NCBI RefSeq assembly: GCF_009908315.1
Contig: NZ_JAAATW010000002.1
Span: 434,001 to 498,000 of the forward strand
Direction: 5' to 3'
DNA: 64,000 nt
Origin: Paragemmobacter ruber
GTDB taxonomy: Bacteria; Pseudomonadota; Alphaproteobacteria; Rhodobacterales; Rhodobacteraceae
In this document: positions 56,820-64,000 of the stretch, piece by piece
How positions within the stretch are numbered: position 1 is the stretch's first letter
Layout: every line of letters begins with the position of its first letter
Notes under the pieces: model-generated
What the model saw: the letters and a program-made list of their open reading frames with translations, nothing else
Told to the model about the DNA's origin: nothing
Database searches by the model: none
Translations under genes and position numbers: made by a program

Positions 56820-56839
56820 ATTGCAAAATGCTTTGCAAA
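56820..56839. promoter_or_regulatory. Possible ScfR/PccR-type operator
   Basis: ATTGCAAA-ATGC-TTTGCAAA is one base away from TTTGCAAA-N4-TTTGCAAA, the site described for the acyl-CoA regulator PccR in Rhodobacter. It lies 105 bp upstream of the quinone reductase start. A third, imperfect half (TTTGCGAA) is at 56790. Confidence 0.45.
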
Positions 56840-57005
56840 ATGAAATACACTTAAAACGAGAATCTGTGCTCTGTTGCTTCCGCTTAGAGTATGACGGGAC
56901 TTTGGTCCAAACCCTCTTCTCCAGATGTATAATGCATCCTGTCCAAACAGACAGGTTTTTGCATCTTTCTTACCTTTTCTGTGGATAAATCTTAATCAAG
57001 TAACT

Positions 57006-57023
57006 TTGGCATACGAATTGCTT
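57006..57023 (+). promoter_or_regulatory. Possible sigma-54 promoter of the XRE gene
   Basis: TTGGCATACGAATTGCTT has GG and GC exactly ten bases apart, the -24/-12 core of sigma-54 promoters (TGGCAC-N5-TTGC). The C of GGCAC is replaced by T. It stands 36 bp upstream of the XRE ATG. No activator gene is adjacent. Confidence 0.4.
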
Positions 57024-57058
57024 GTAGTTGAGCGGGGACTTGGTCCGAGGAGTAGAGA

Positions 57059-57421
57059 ATGAAGCATCCTGTTGACGCCCATGTGGGGAAACGCATCCGG
57101 CACCGGCGTTGGATGGTGGGCATGACCCAGCAGCAACTTGCCGACAAGGTCGGGATCAAGTTCCAGCAGATCCAGAAATACGAGACCGGGATGAACCGGG
57201 TGTCGGCCTCGCGACTGTGGGATATTGCGGATGCGCTGGGTGTGACGATCGGCTTCTTCTTCGAGGGGCTGGATGACAGCCGCGAAAGCGCGCAGGCGGC
57301 CGAGGGCGACTTCATGGCCGACAAGGAAGCGCTGGAACTGGTGCGGTCCTACTACGCGATCCCCGAGGCGCAGCGCCGCCGCCTGTTCGATCTGGCCCGC
57401 GTGCTGAGCGACGCGGCCTGA
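57059..57421 (+). CDS. XRE-family transcriptional regulator
   Basis: A 120 aa HTH_3 protein. The helix-turn-helix lies in residues 10-63 (GKRIRHRRWMVGMTQQQLADKVGIKFQQIQKYETGMNRVSASRLWDIADALGV), followed by an acidic linker and a C-terminal helix (LVRSYYAIPEAQRRRLFDLARVL). This form is common in alphaproteobacteria, where close relatives affect motility, biofilm or nodulation; the target is unknown here. GAGGAG precedes the ATG. The leader holds a candidate sigma-54 promoter. Confidence 0.9.
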   Translation: MKHPVDAHVGKRIRHRRWMVGMTQQQLADKVGIKFQQIQKYETGMNRVSASRLWDIADALGVTIGFFFEGLDDSRESAQAAEGDFMADKEALELVRSYYAIPEAQRRRLFDLARVLSDAA

Positions 57422-57548
57422 TAGGGGCGTGCCGCGTGCGGGGACGTGCCGCGCGCGCGAGGCCGCTCCGCTGTGCCTGACCTTTGGCTTGACCCTGTCC
57501 CCCCGTGCGGATAGCGCGGGGGGACAGTCATTTCCGGGGGAGGGGCAG

Positions 57549-58346
57549 ATGCGGGTTTCGGCGCAGGTTGCGGCAGAGTTGATCGCCACGGCGGCGGAAC
57601 TGGCGGATGCGGCGCGGGAGGCGACGCTGTTGCACTTCCGGCGGGCCGACCTGACGGCGGATACCAAGGAAACCGAGCGGTTCGATCCCGTGACGGTGGC
57701 GGACCGGCTGTCGGAAGAGCGGATGCGCGCGATCCTGAAGCGCCGCCGTCCGCAGGACGGCATCCTGGGCGAGGAATTCGGGGCGGAAGCCGGGACGAGC
57801 GGGCTGACCTGGGTCCTCGATCCGATCGACGGGACGCGGGGCTATCTGTCGGGGACGCCGACCTGGGGGGTGTTGATTTCGGTGCGCGACGCGGTGGGGC
57901 CGATCTACGGGATCATCGACCAGCCCTATATTCGCGAGCGGTTCGAGGGGGGCCTTGGCCGGGCCGAGGTGAACGGGCCATCGGGGCGCGCGGGGTTGCG
58001 CTGCCGGGGGGCGCGGCCGCTGTCGGAGGCCATTCTGTTTTCCACCTTTCCCGAGGTGGGCACGGCCGAGGAGGGCGCGGCCTTCCGGCGTGTGGTGCCG
58101 CAGGTGCGGCTGACGCGCTATGGCACGGATTGCTATGGCTATGCGCTGATTGCGGCGGGGATGGTGGATCTGGTGATCGAGGCGGGGTTGCAGGCCTATG
58201 ACGTGCAGGCCCCCATCGCGGTGATCGAGGCGGCGGGGGGCATTGTCACCGATTGGGAGGGGCGGCCCTGCCATGACGGGGGCCGCGTGCTGGCCGCCGC
58301 CAATGCCGAGGTACATGCGGCGGCGCTGGCCTTGTTGCGGGGCTAG
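57549..58346 (+). CDS. Inositol-phosphatase-fold phosphatase (HisN/histidinol-phosphatase-like)
   Basis: A 265 aa Mg2+-dependent phosphatase. Metal motifs are GEEFG near residue 76, WVLDPIDGTRGYLSG near 90-104 (DPIDGT signature) and the late GLQAYDVQAPIAVIEAAGG near 218-236 (catalytic AYDVQAP). The FDPVTVADRLSEE segment near residue 48 fits the HisN-type group. It would dephosphorylate histidinol phosphate or inositol phosphate. ATG 57549 follows GGGGGAGGGG; the longer frame to 57429 is not conserved. Confidence 0.82.
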   Translation: MRVSAQVAAELIATAAELADAAREATLLHFRRADLTADTKETERFDPVTVADRLSEERMRAILKRRRPQDGILGEEFGAEAGTSGLTWVLDPIDGTRGYLSGTPTWGVLISVRDAVGPIYGIIDQPYIRERFEGGLGRAEVNGPSGRAGLRCRGARPLSEAILFSTFPEVGTAEEGAAFRRVVPQVRLTRYGTDCYGYALIAAGMVDLVIEAGLQAYDVQAPIAVIEAAGGIVTDWEGRPCHDGGRVLAAANAEVHAAALALLRG

Positions 58347-58384
58347 ACCTGCGGCGTCGCGCCCGGCCACGGCGGTGGCTTTTT

Positions 58385-58406
58385 GGGTATTTGGGCCAAG
58401 ATGAAG
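58385..58406 (+). repeat. Dispersed CCAAGATGAAG element, copy 7
   Basis: GGGTATTTGGG followed by CCAAGATGAAG, between the phosphatase and deaminase genes. Confidence 0.85.
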
Positions 58407-58560
58407 CGGGCAGGGCCAAGGGTGGGGGTTTTGCTGCGGGCGGGGCTTGGCCTGCGGCTTGGGCGGGGCTAGGCTGGCCGGGCGCGGGCCGAGTCCTTCC
58501 CCCTTCTGTCGCCCGCCGTTCCCGATCCACCGAAGGGGGTGGGCGAGAGGGGAAGAAGCC

Positions 58561-59904
58561 ATGCCTGAGAGAGAGATCCTGATCCGCGGGGCGGCGGCCG
58601 TTGTCACCATGGATGGCGCGCGGCGCGAGATTGCGGGGGGCGATGTGCTGCTTCGCGGGGGCGTGGTGGCCGCCGTGGGGCAGGGCTTGGCCAGCGCGGG
58701 CGAGGTGGTGGTGGCGGCGGGCTGCGTGGTGACGCCGGGGTTCGTGAACACGCATCACCATCTGTACCAGACGCTGACGCGGGCGGTGCCGGGGGGGCAG
58801 GATGCGCTGCTGTTCGGCTGGCTGAAGACGCTGTATCCGATCTGGGGGCGGTTCGGGCCGGAGGAGATGTTCGTCTCCGCGCAGGTGGGGCTGGCGGAAC
58901 TGGCGCTGTCGGGGTGCACGCTGACATCGGATCATCTGTACCTTTATCCCAACGGGGCGCGGCTGGATGACACGATTGCCGCCGCCGCCGAGGTGGGGCT
59001 GCGGTTCCATCCCACACGCGGGGCGATGAGCATCGGGGAAAGCGCGGGCGGCTTGCCGCCGGATGCGCTGGTGGAGCGGGAGGCGGCGATTCTGGAGGAT
59101 TGCATCCGGGTGGTGGATGCCTTTCACGATCCTCGCCCGGGCGCGATGGTGCGGATGGGGCTGGCGCCCTGTTCGCCTTTCTCTGTCAGCCAGGAGTTGA
59201 TGCGGGATGCCGCGCTGCTGGCGCGGGACAAGGGGGTGATGCTGCACACCCATCTGGCGGAGAATGACGAGGATATCGCCTATAGCCTCGCGCGGTTCGG
59301 CTGCCGTCCGGGGCAATATGCCGAAGATCTGGGCTGGGTGGGCGAGGATGTCTGGCATGCCCATTGCGTGAAGCTGGATGGTTCGGAAATTGAACTTTTC
59401 GGGCAGTCGGGGACGGGGGTTGCGCATTGCCCCTGTTCGAATTGTCGATTGGGTTCGGGCATCGCGCCGGTGCGGGCGATGCGGGATCGGGGTGTGAAGG
59501 TGGGGCTTGGCGTGGACGGGTCGGCGTCGAATGATGCGGGCAATCTGGTGGGTGAGGCGCGGATGGCGATGCTGTTGCAGCGTGTGGCGCGGGGGGCGGA
59601 TGCGATGGGGGTGCGCGAGGCGCTGGAAATCGCGACGCTGGGGGGCGCGCGTGTGCTAGGGCGGCAGGACTGCGGATCGCTGGAGGTGGGCAAGCGGGGC
59701 GATGTGGCGGTGTGGGATCTGTCTGGGGTGGACGCGGCGGGGAGCTGGGACCCGGTGGGGGCGCTGCTGCTGTGTGGGCCCGCGCGGGTGAGGCATCTGT
59801 TTGTCGAGGGGCGGCAGGTGGTGCGGGACGGCGAGATGGTGACGATCGACCTGCCGCGTGTGGTGGAGCGGCAGAAGCGTCTGGCGGCGCGGTTGATGGG
59901 GTGA
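58561..59904 (+). CDS. 8-oxoguanine deaminase (amidohydrolase)
   Basis: A 447 aa amidohydrolase of the cytosine/8-oxoguanine deaminase group. Metal ligands are in NTHHHLYQ near residue 64, HTHLAEN near 226, AHCVKLD near 263 and GVDGSASND near 319. The TPGFVNTHHHLYQTLTRA stretch is the pattern seen in characterised 8-oxoguanine deaminases. It would turn 8-oxoguanine (and isoguanine) into uric acid (xanthine), a step in purine salvage or oxidised-base removal. It is 12 bp upstream of rraB. A guanine deaminase gene lies 1.5 kb downstream. Confidence 0.85.
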   Translation: MPEREILIRGAAAVVTMDGARREIAGGDVLLRGGVVAAVGQGLASAGEVVVAAGCVVTPGFVNTHHHLYQTLTRAVPGGQDALLFGWLKTLYPIWGRFGPEEMFVSAQVGLAELALSGCTLTSDHLYLYPNGARLDDTIAAAAEVGLRFHPTRGAMSIGESAGGLPPDALVEREAAILEDCIRVVDAFHDPRPGAMVRMGLAPCSPFSVSQELMRDAALLARDKGVMLHTHLAENDEDIAYSLARFGCRPGQYAEDLGWVGEDVWHAHCVKLDGSEIELFGQSGTGVAHCPCSNCRLGSGIAPVRAMRDRGVKVGLGVDGSASNDAGNLVGEARMAMLLQRVARGADAMGVREALEIATLGGARVLGRQDCGSLEVGKRGDVAVWDLSGVDAAGSWDPVGALLLCGPARVRHLFVEGRQVVRDGEMVTIDLPRVVERQKRLAARLMG

Positions 59905-59916
59905 TAGGCGGGGATC

Positions 59917-60228
59917 ATGTCGCATAATTTTGAAGCCCAGCGCCGCGAGACCTTTGCCACCTTCAAGGGGGCGAAGGGCCTGCCCGCGCAATCGGTGATC
60001 GACTTCATCTTCTTTGTCGAGGAGACGGATGCCAATTGGGGGGCCTTCGAGAAAGCCCTGAAGGCGCGGGGATTCAAGACGCGGCGGCTGGGCGATGACG
60101 AGACGGTGATCGCCTCTTTCGGCCCCATCCCGGTGACGCCGGAGGCGATCTGGGACAAGGAGCGTCTGGCCACCGAGATTGCGCTGGCGCATGATTTCTA
60201 TCCCGACGGCTGGGAATTGGCCGAGTAA
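59917..60228 (+). CDS. rraB: RraB family ribonuclease E inhibitor
   Basis: A 103 aa acidic protein of the RraB family: SVIDFIFFVEETDANWGAFEKALKARGFKTRRL near residues 28-60, and AHDFYPDGWELAE at the end. RraB in E. coli binds and dampens RNase E. It is encoded 12 bp behind the 8-oxoguanine deaminase and may share its transcript. Whether it acts on RNase E here is inference. Confidence 0.82.
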   Translation: MSHNFEAQRRETFATFKGAKGLPAQSVIDFIFFVEETDANWGAFEKALKARGFKTRRLGDDETVIASFGPIPVTPEAIWDKERLATEIALAHDFYPDGWELAE

Positions 60229-60583
60229 GGACGTGTCCGGCGACGGATCTGCCGCGCGGCGCCAGTGGTGCAAGCGGCGGGCGGGTTGGTCTTTGCGCCG
60301 GGGCTGATCCCTGACGTGGGGGCGGGGCGGGTCATTGGCGATGCGCTGATGGTGCTGGCGGCGGTGATCTTTGGATCACGCTGGGTGCCTTGCCTGGGGG
60401 ATCGTCTGGGGCGGGATCGGATCGGGGCGGTCGTCTTCGGGCCCGGCGGCGTGTCGGACGGGGCGATGGGTGCCGTGACGGCGCTGGCCTGTTTTCCGTG
60501 GGGTAGCTGGGGCGCCGGCTTTGGGGAAGAGGCAGAGGGGCGTTCCGCCCCCTCTTGGCGCTGCGCGCCAATTCACCCCCTGA

Positions 60584-60605
60584 GGGTATTTTTGCCAAGA
60601 TGAAG
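60584..60605 (+). repeat. Dispersed CCAAGATGAAG element, copy 8 (inside tandem repeats)
   Basis: GGGTATTTTTG followed by CCAAGATGAAG, preceded by CACCCCCTGA. Confidence 0.85.
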
Positions 60606-61034
60606 CCGAGGGGCGTTAAGGTTAATCGGTTCAGGGTTAACGGGTTTGTTGGGGTTTTCGGGGGTGGCGGATCATGGGTCGTTCGGGATGCGGGGGGGGA
60701 GGGCGACGCATGGCCGGGGGGCGTGGGCGGCGGATGGGTCTTGCGGCAATTGGTTCATGGGCAGGGGGTGTTCTGCCCGCTTTTCTCGCGGCGTGGCAGT
60801 TCACCCTCTGCGGGTGTTCTTCGTCAAGAGAGAGCCGGGAGGCTTTAAGGTTAATGGGTTGGAGTTTGGGGATTTTTCGGGGTTTTCGCGGCTTTGGATC
60901 GGATGCCGTCCAGGGTGGGCGGTGGGTGGTGGGTGGTTTTGGGGGCGTGGGCGGCGGTTGGGTCCGGCGGGACGAGGGGGAGGGAGAAGGGCGTTCCGCC
61001 GTCTTCTGGCGCCGTGCGCCGAGTCACCCCTTGA

Positions 61035-61056
61035 GGGTATCTTTGCCAAGATGAAG
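61035..61056 (+). repeat. Dispersed CCAAGATGAAG element, copy 9 (inside tandem repeats)
   Basis: GGGTATCTTTG followed by CCAAGATGAAG. Decayed relatives lie at about 60806-60830 and 61240-61263 (GGGTTTTCGCCAAGCTCAAG). Confidence 0.8.
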
Positions 61057-61391
61057 TCGAAGGGGGGCGATAAGGTTAATGGGTTGATTTGTCGGGAGTT
61101 CTGCGGGCTTTGGATCGGATGGCTTCCGGGGTGGGCGGTGCGTGGTTGGGGGCGTGGGCGGCGGTTGGGTCCGGCGGGACGAGGGGGAGGGAGAAGGGCG
61201 GACCGCCGTCTCCTGGCGCTGTGCGCCGGTTCACCCCTTGAGGGTTTTCGCCAAGCTCAAGGTGGGGGCGTTAAGGTTAATGGGTTGGAATTTAGGGGCT
61301 TCTTGAGGGGGTGTTGCGGGTCTTGTCGGGCGGCGGGGGCGGATAGGGGGCGAGCCTGAGGGGTACCATGGGGCTGTCCGATTGGCGAAGG

Positions 61392-62693
61392 TCAGCTTTG
61401 GGTTGTATCCGGCGACGTCTGTAACGGTTTGCCGCCGATCCAAACGGCGCGGATGGCGCGGTCGTCGCCCATCATGATGGTGGGGAAGAGTGCCTCCCAC
61501 AGGGTTTCGGCGCGGGCGGTGGCCTGTGCGATGGCGGGGGTGGAGGCGAGGTCGAGGATCGTGAGGTCCGCCTCCATCCCGGGGGCGATGTTGCCGATGC
61601 TGTCTTCGGCGCGAAGGGCGCGGGCGGAGCCTACGGTGGCGAGCCAGATCAGTTGCGACGGATGCAGCGCCTGCCCGCGCAACTGGGCGATTTCATAGGC
61701 GGCGGCCATGGTGTGCAGCATGGAGAAGGAGGACCCGCCCCCCGTGTCGGTGGCAAGGCCCACGCGAAGGTGGCGGGCGAGGGACATGTCGAACAGTCCC
61801 GATCCGATGAAGGTGTTGGAGGTGGGGCAATGGACGAGGCTTGCCCCTGCCTCGATCAGGCGGGCGCGTTCGCGGTCTGTCAGGTGGATGGCGTGGCCGT
61901 AGAGGGCGCCTTCGCGCAGGAGGCCCTGCGCCTCGTAGGTATCCAGATAGTCGCGTGACTGGGGGAAGAGGGTGCGGACCCAGGCAATCTCATCCGTCTG
62001 TTCGGAGAGGTGGGTCTGCATCAGGCAATCGGGATATTCGCGCCAGAGGCTGCCCAGGGCGGCAAGCTGTTCGGGGGTGGAGGTGGGTGAGAAGCGCGGG
62101 GTGATCACATAGGAGAGCCGGTCCACCCCGTGCCACTTCTGGAGCAGCGCCTTGCTGTCGTCATAGGCGGATTGGGCGGTGTCGCAGAGGCCCGGCGGGG
62201 CGTTGCGGTCCATGCAGGTCTTGCCCGCGTAGAGGCGCATGCCGCGGGTCTGGGCGGCGGTGAAGATGGCGTCCACGCTGGCGGGGTGGATGGTGGCATA
62301 GGTGCAGACGGTGGTGGTGCCATGCGCGGTGGCAAGGTCGAGATAGCGGTTGGCGATCGCCCCGGCATAGGCGGGATCGGCAAAGCGCATCTCTTCGGGG
62401 AAGGTGTAGCTGTTCAGCCAGTCGATCAGCCGTTTGCCCCAGGAGGCGATGATGGCCGTCTGGGGGTAGTGGACATGGGCGTCGATGAAGCCTGCGGTGA
62501 TGAGCGCGCGGCCATAGTCATGGAGGCGCGCCTGCGGGTGGCGCCGGCGCAGGTCATCGGCGGGGCCGGTGGCGGTGATGCGGCCGTCTTCCACCAGCAC
62601 GGCGCCGTGGGTTTCGTGATGGGCGGCGGTTTCGCCCGCCGCGAAGGGATCGGCGGTGAAGGAGAGAACCTGTCCCAGCAGGAGATCGGCCAT
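61392..62693 (-). CDS. guaD: Guanine deaminase
   Basis: A 433 aa amidohydrolase that turns guanine into xanthine. Metal and active-site motifs are ITAGFIDAHVHYPQT near residue 66-80 (HxH), CTYATIHPASVDAIF near 131, QTHLSEQTDEI near 226, GHAIHL near 265 and ATDTGGGSSFSM near 316. The FIDAHVHYPQT and TFPEE segments are guanine-deaminase hallmarks. It is divergent from mgtE. With the 8-oxoguanine deaminase 1.5 kb away it makes this a small purine-salvage area. Confidence 0.92.
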   Translation of the reverse strand: MADLLLGQVLSFTADPFAAGETAAHHETHGAVLVEDGRITATGPADDLRRRHPQARLHDYGRALITAGFIDAHVHYPQTAIIASWGKRLIDWLNSYTFPEEMRFADPAYAGAIANRYLDLATAHGTTTVCTYATIHPASVDAIFTAAQTRGMRLYAGKTCMDRNAPPGLCDTAQSAYDDSKALLQKWHGVDRLSYVITPRFSPTSTPEQLAALGSLWREYPDCLMQTHLSEQTDEIAWVRTLFPQSRDYLDTYEAQGLLREGALYGHAIHLTDRERARLIEAGASLVHCPTSNTFIGSGLFDMSLARHLRVGLATDTGGGSSFSMLHTMAAAYEIAQLRGQALHPSQLIWLATVGSARALRAEDSIGNIAPGMEADLTILDLASTPAIAQATARAETLWEALFPTIMMGDDRAIRAVWIGGKPLQTSPDTTQS

Positions 62694-62838
62694 GGCATAT
62701 CCTTGCTTGCGCCGCTTCCGGCGGATCGTGTGTCTTTTGCAAGCCTATGGTCTTTTGGCGCATGGGTAAATTTCCCCATGCCCCCTGTTTCGCAGAAACA
62801 GCTTTCGCTAGGCTGGGGGTAATCGGGCGGGGTGCGGC
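62694..62838. promoter_or_regulatory. Divergent guaD/mgtE leader with two hairpins
   Basis: A 145 bp gap. Two hairpins precede mgtE: GCATGGG...CCCATGC (62760-62781) and CTGTTTC-GCA-GAAACAG (62785-62801). The region is too short for a standard M-box magnesium riboswitch, and its core sequences are not seen. They could be operators or a leader structure. Confidence 0.4.
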
Positions 62839-64000
62839 ATGGCAGACGACACGGCAGGGATCGACGAGATCGAACTGGACGAGGGCCGGGTCGCGGCGCT
62901 GCGCATCGCGGTGGAGGCAGGCGATACAGGCGAGGTGCTGCGTCTGGTGGAGCCGCTGCACGCCGCCGACATTGCAGACTTTCTGGAACAGATCGACGCG
63001 GCGGAGCGGCAGGCCTTTCTGGCGATCTATGCCGGAGAGATCGACGGCGATCTTCTGTCCGAGATCGACGAGACGATCCGCGAGGAAGTGATCGAGAGCC
63101 TGCCCGCCGAGGTGGTGGCGGATGCGGTGCGCGATCTGGACACCGACGATGTGGTGGACATCCTGGAGGATCTGGAGGCCCCGGCGCAGGGGCGCATCCT
63201 TGACGCGCTGGATGATGCCGACCGCGTGGCGGTGGAACAGGCCATGGCCTATCCCGAGGGGTCGGCCGGGCGCCTGATGCAGCGCGAGGTGGTGGTCGCG
63301 CCCGAACATTGGACTGTGGGCGAGGCGATTGATTTCCTGCGCGGGGCAGAGGTGCTGCCCGATCAGTTCTATCATGTGATCCTTGTCGATCCGCGGATGC
63401 GCCCCCTTGCCTATGTCACGCTGGGGCGCATCCTTTCGGCCCGGCGCGAGGCAAGCCTGCGGGATCTGGCGGAAGAGAGTTTCCGCACGGTGGAGGCCAC
63501 GGAGAAGGAATCCGAGGTCGCCTATATCTTCAACCAGTACCACCTGATTTCCTGCCCCGTGGTGGATGCGGCGGGGCGGCTGGTGGGGGTGATCACCATC
63601 GACGATGCGATGAACGTGCTGGATGAGGAGCATGAAGCCGACATGCTGCTGCTGGCGGGCGTGAGCGAGGAGGCGAGCGTTCTGGACGGCCCCTTCGCCA
63701 CGATGCGGCAGCGGCTGCCCTGGCTGGTGGTGAACCTGCTCACGGCGTCGATCTCGGCCGTTGTCATCTCGCGCTTCGAAGATACGATCGCGGCCATCGT
63801 CGCGCTGGCGGCGTTGATGCCGATCGTCGCCTCGACCGGGGGTGTGGCGGGGACGCAGTCGCTGGCGGTGGCGGTTCGGGCGCTGGCGGCGCGCGATCTG
63901 ACAAGCAGCAACGCGCGGCGTGTGGTGCTGCGGGAGCTGGCGGTGGGGGCGATGAACGGGCTGGCGCTGGCGGCGATCATCGGGCTGGCGGCCTGGGGGC
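62839..64000 (+). CDS. mgtE: Magnesium transporter MgtE (cut by window end)
   Basis: The frame starts at ATG 62839 and runs to the last base, so about 387 residues of an expected 450-460 are seen. Order: an acidic helical MgtE_N domain (residues 15-130, LHAADIADFLEQI...VVDILEDLEAPAQGRILDALDD), two CBS domains (about 135-255) and the start of the membrane domain (LPWLVVNLLTASISAVVISRFEDTIAAIVALAALMPIVASTGGVAGTQSLAVAVRAL, with the conserved MPIVASTGGNxGxQ-like selectivity region; the N is V here). Mg2+-gated inner-membrane channel. Confidence 0.95.
   Translation, partial: MADDTAGIDEIELDEGRVAALRIAVEAGDTGEVLRLVEPLHAADIADFLEQIDAAERQAFLAIYAGEIDGDLLSEIDETIREEVIESLPAEVVADAVRDLDTDDVVDILEDLEAPAQGRILDALDDADRVAVEQAMAYPEGSAGRLMQREVVVAPEHWTVGEAIDFLRGAEVLPDQFYHVILVDPRMRPLAYVTLGRILSARREASLRDLAEESFRTVEATEKESEVAYIFNQYHLISCPVVDAAGRLVGVITIDDAMNVLDEEHEADMLLLAGVSEEASVLDGPFATMRQRLPWLVVNLLTASISAVVISRFEDTIAAIVALAALMPIVASTGGVAGTQSLAVAVRALAARDLTSSNARRVVLRELAVGAMNGLALAAIIGLAAWG

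Larger units (their letters stand above)
56716..57058. promoter_or_regulatory. AT-rich divergent region with repeated TTTGCAAA sites
   Basis: A 343 bp gap between the quinone reductase and XRE genes, clearly AT-richer than its surroundings. It carries TTGCAAA-ATGC-TTTGCAAA at 56821-56839, a related TTTGCGAA at 56790-56797, a possible sigma-54 promoter at 57006-57023 and the XRE ribosome binding site near 57048. Confidence 0.5.
60229..61391. repeat. Gene-poor block with 200-230 bp tandem repeats
   Basis: A 1.16 kb gap with no convincing gene. Anchors TTAAGGTTAAT-(C/G)GGTT occur at 60614, 60844, 61070 and 61270 (spacing 230, 226 and 200 bp). Each unit also carries GGGCGTGGGCGGCGG-like sequence and the ending TCACCC-TTGAGGGTAT...CCAAGATGAA, so copies of the dispersed element are built into the repeat. 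The long frames through the block arise from the repeats and high GC. The stretch 60240-60480 has no sign of function either. Confidence 0.7.

Noticed and set aside
60646-61359. 237-codon plus-strand frame through the tandem repeats
   Set aside because: Its product is only the translated repeat units (Gly/Arg/Trp-rich); unit lengths are not all multiples of three, and no start site is conserved.
62694-62838. M-box (ykoK) magnesium riboswitch before mgtE
   Set aside because: The leader is too short and its conserved core is absent; only two simple hairpins are seen.

Overview
The window is a GC-rich (about 65-70 %) chromosomal segment from an alphaproteobacterium, most likely Rhodobacteraceae (Rhodobacter/Paracoccus/Tabrizicola-like). 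The signs are a GcrA cell-cycle regulator, a PCuAC copper chaperone, an NDUFS4-type Complex I accessory subunit, an A-type RNase P RNA, DUF2927 and DUF1127 proteins, and many small palindromic intergenic repeats. It is mostly core and housekeeping DNA with a few accessory islets. There is no CRISPR array, insertion sequence, prophage or rRNA operon.

Layout. 1-7.8 kb: end of an AsmA-like protein, agmatinase, gcrA, the arginine genes argD and argF around a GNAT gene, a truncated DUF1993 remnant and an MFS exporter. 8-13.4 kb: hrpB helicase, a non-coding array of about four degenerate 165-181 bp tandem repeats, a DUF3108 protein and the meaB GTPase. 13.6-20.7 kb: rpmB, a copper pair (DUF2946 and PCuAC), lepA, an AT-rich orphan gene with a HEPN-like RxxxxH motif, a tiny lipoprotein, an orphan ParA ATPase and a membrane-anchored NYN/Zc3h12a-like nuclease. 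20.7-25.9 kb: uvrB, an NDUFS4-like subunit, acetyltransferases, tRNA-Arg(TCT), a lower-GC unknown gene and a cupin. 25.9-38.9 kb: an enolase-superfamily sugar-acid dehydratase, a Tet-type MFS pump, a run of alpha/beta hydrolase, dehydratase and HAD genes, an ABC exporter, an acyl-CoA synthetase, dtd, a PfkB sugar kinase and purC.

39.2-45.8 kb: a one-strand cluster of xpaC-like, membrane protein, telA, DUF2927 lipoprotein, SPFH/GYF_2 protein and zinc-ribbon membrane protein. A 27-codon membrane-peptide ORF precedes it and a double hairpin ends it. This looks like a membrane-stress or toxic-anion module and is the best candidate in the window for a poorly described system. 45.8-54.8 kb: rluB with a long low-complexity tail, tadA, an MBL-fold hydrolase, gatC-gatA, an excalibur-like lipoprotein, an AmpD-like amidase, rnpB, rpmG, a Bax-inhibitor-1 protein and a DUF1127 protein. 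54.9-64 kb: a LysR regulator, a quinone oxidoreductase, an XRE regulator with a possible sigma-54 promoter, hisN-like phosphatase, 8-oxoguanine deaminase, rraB, a second non-coding tandem-repeat block, guanine deaminase and the start of mgtE.

A dispersed element with consensus GGGTATTT-(2-4 nt)-CCAAGATGAAG occurs at least eight times, almost always between genes. A second family of short palindromes (TTCGAA or CTGCGAAAA cores) sits at gene ends. Functions come from motifs and remembered family features. No database search was run, so narrow substrate calls are inferences.
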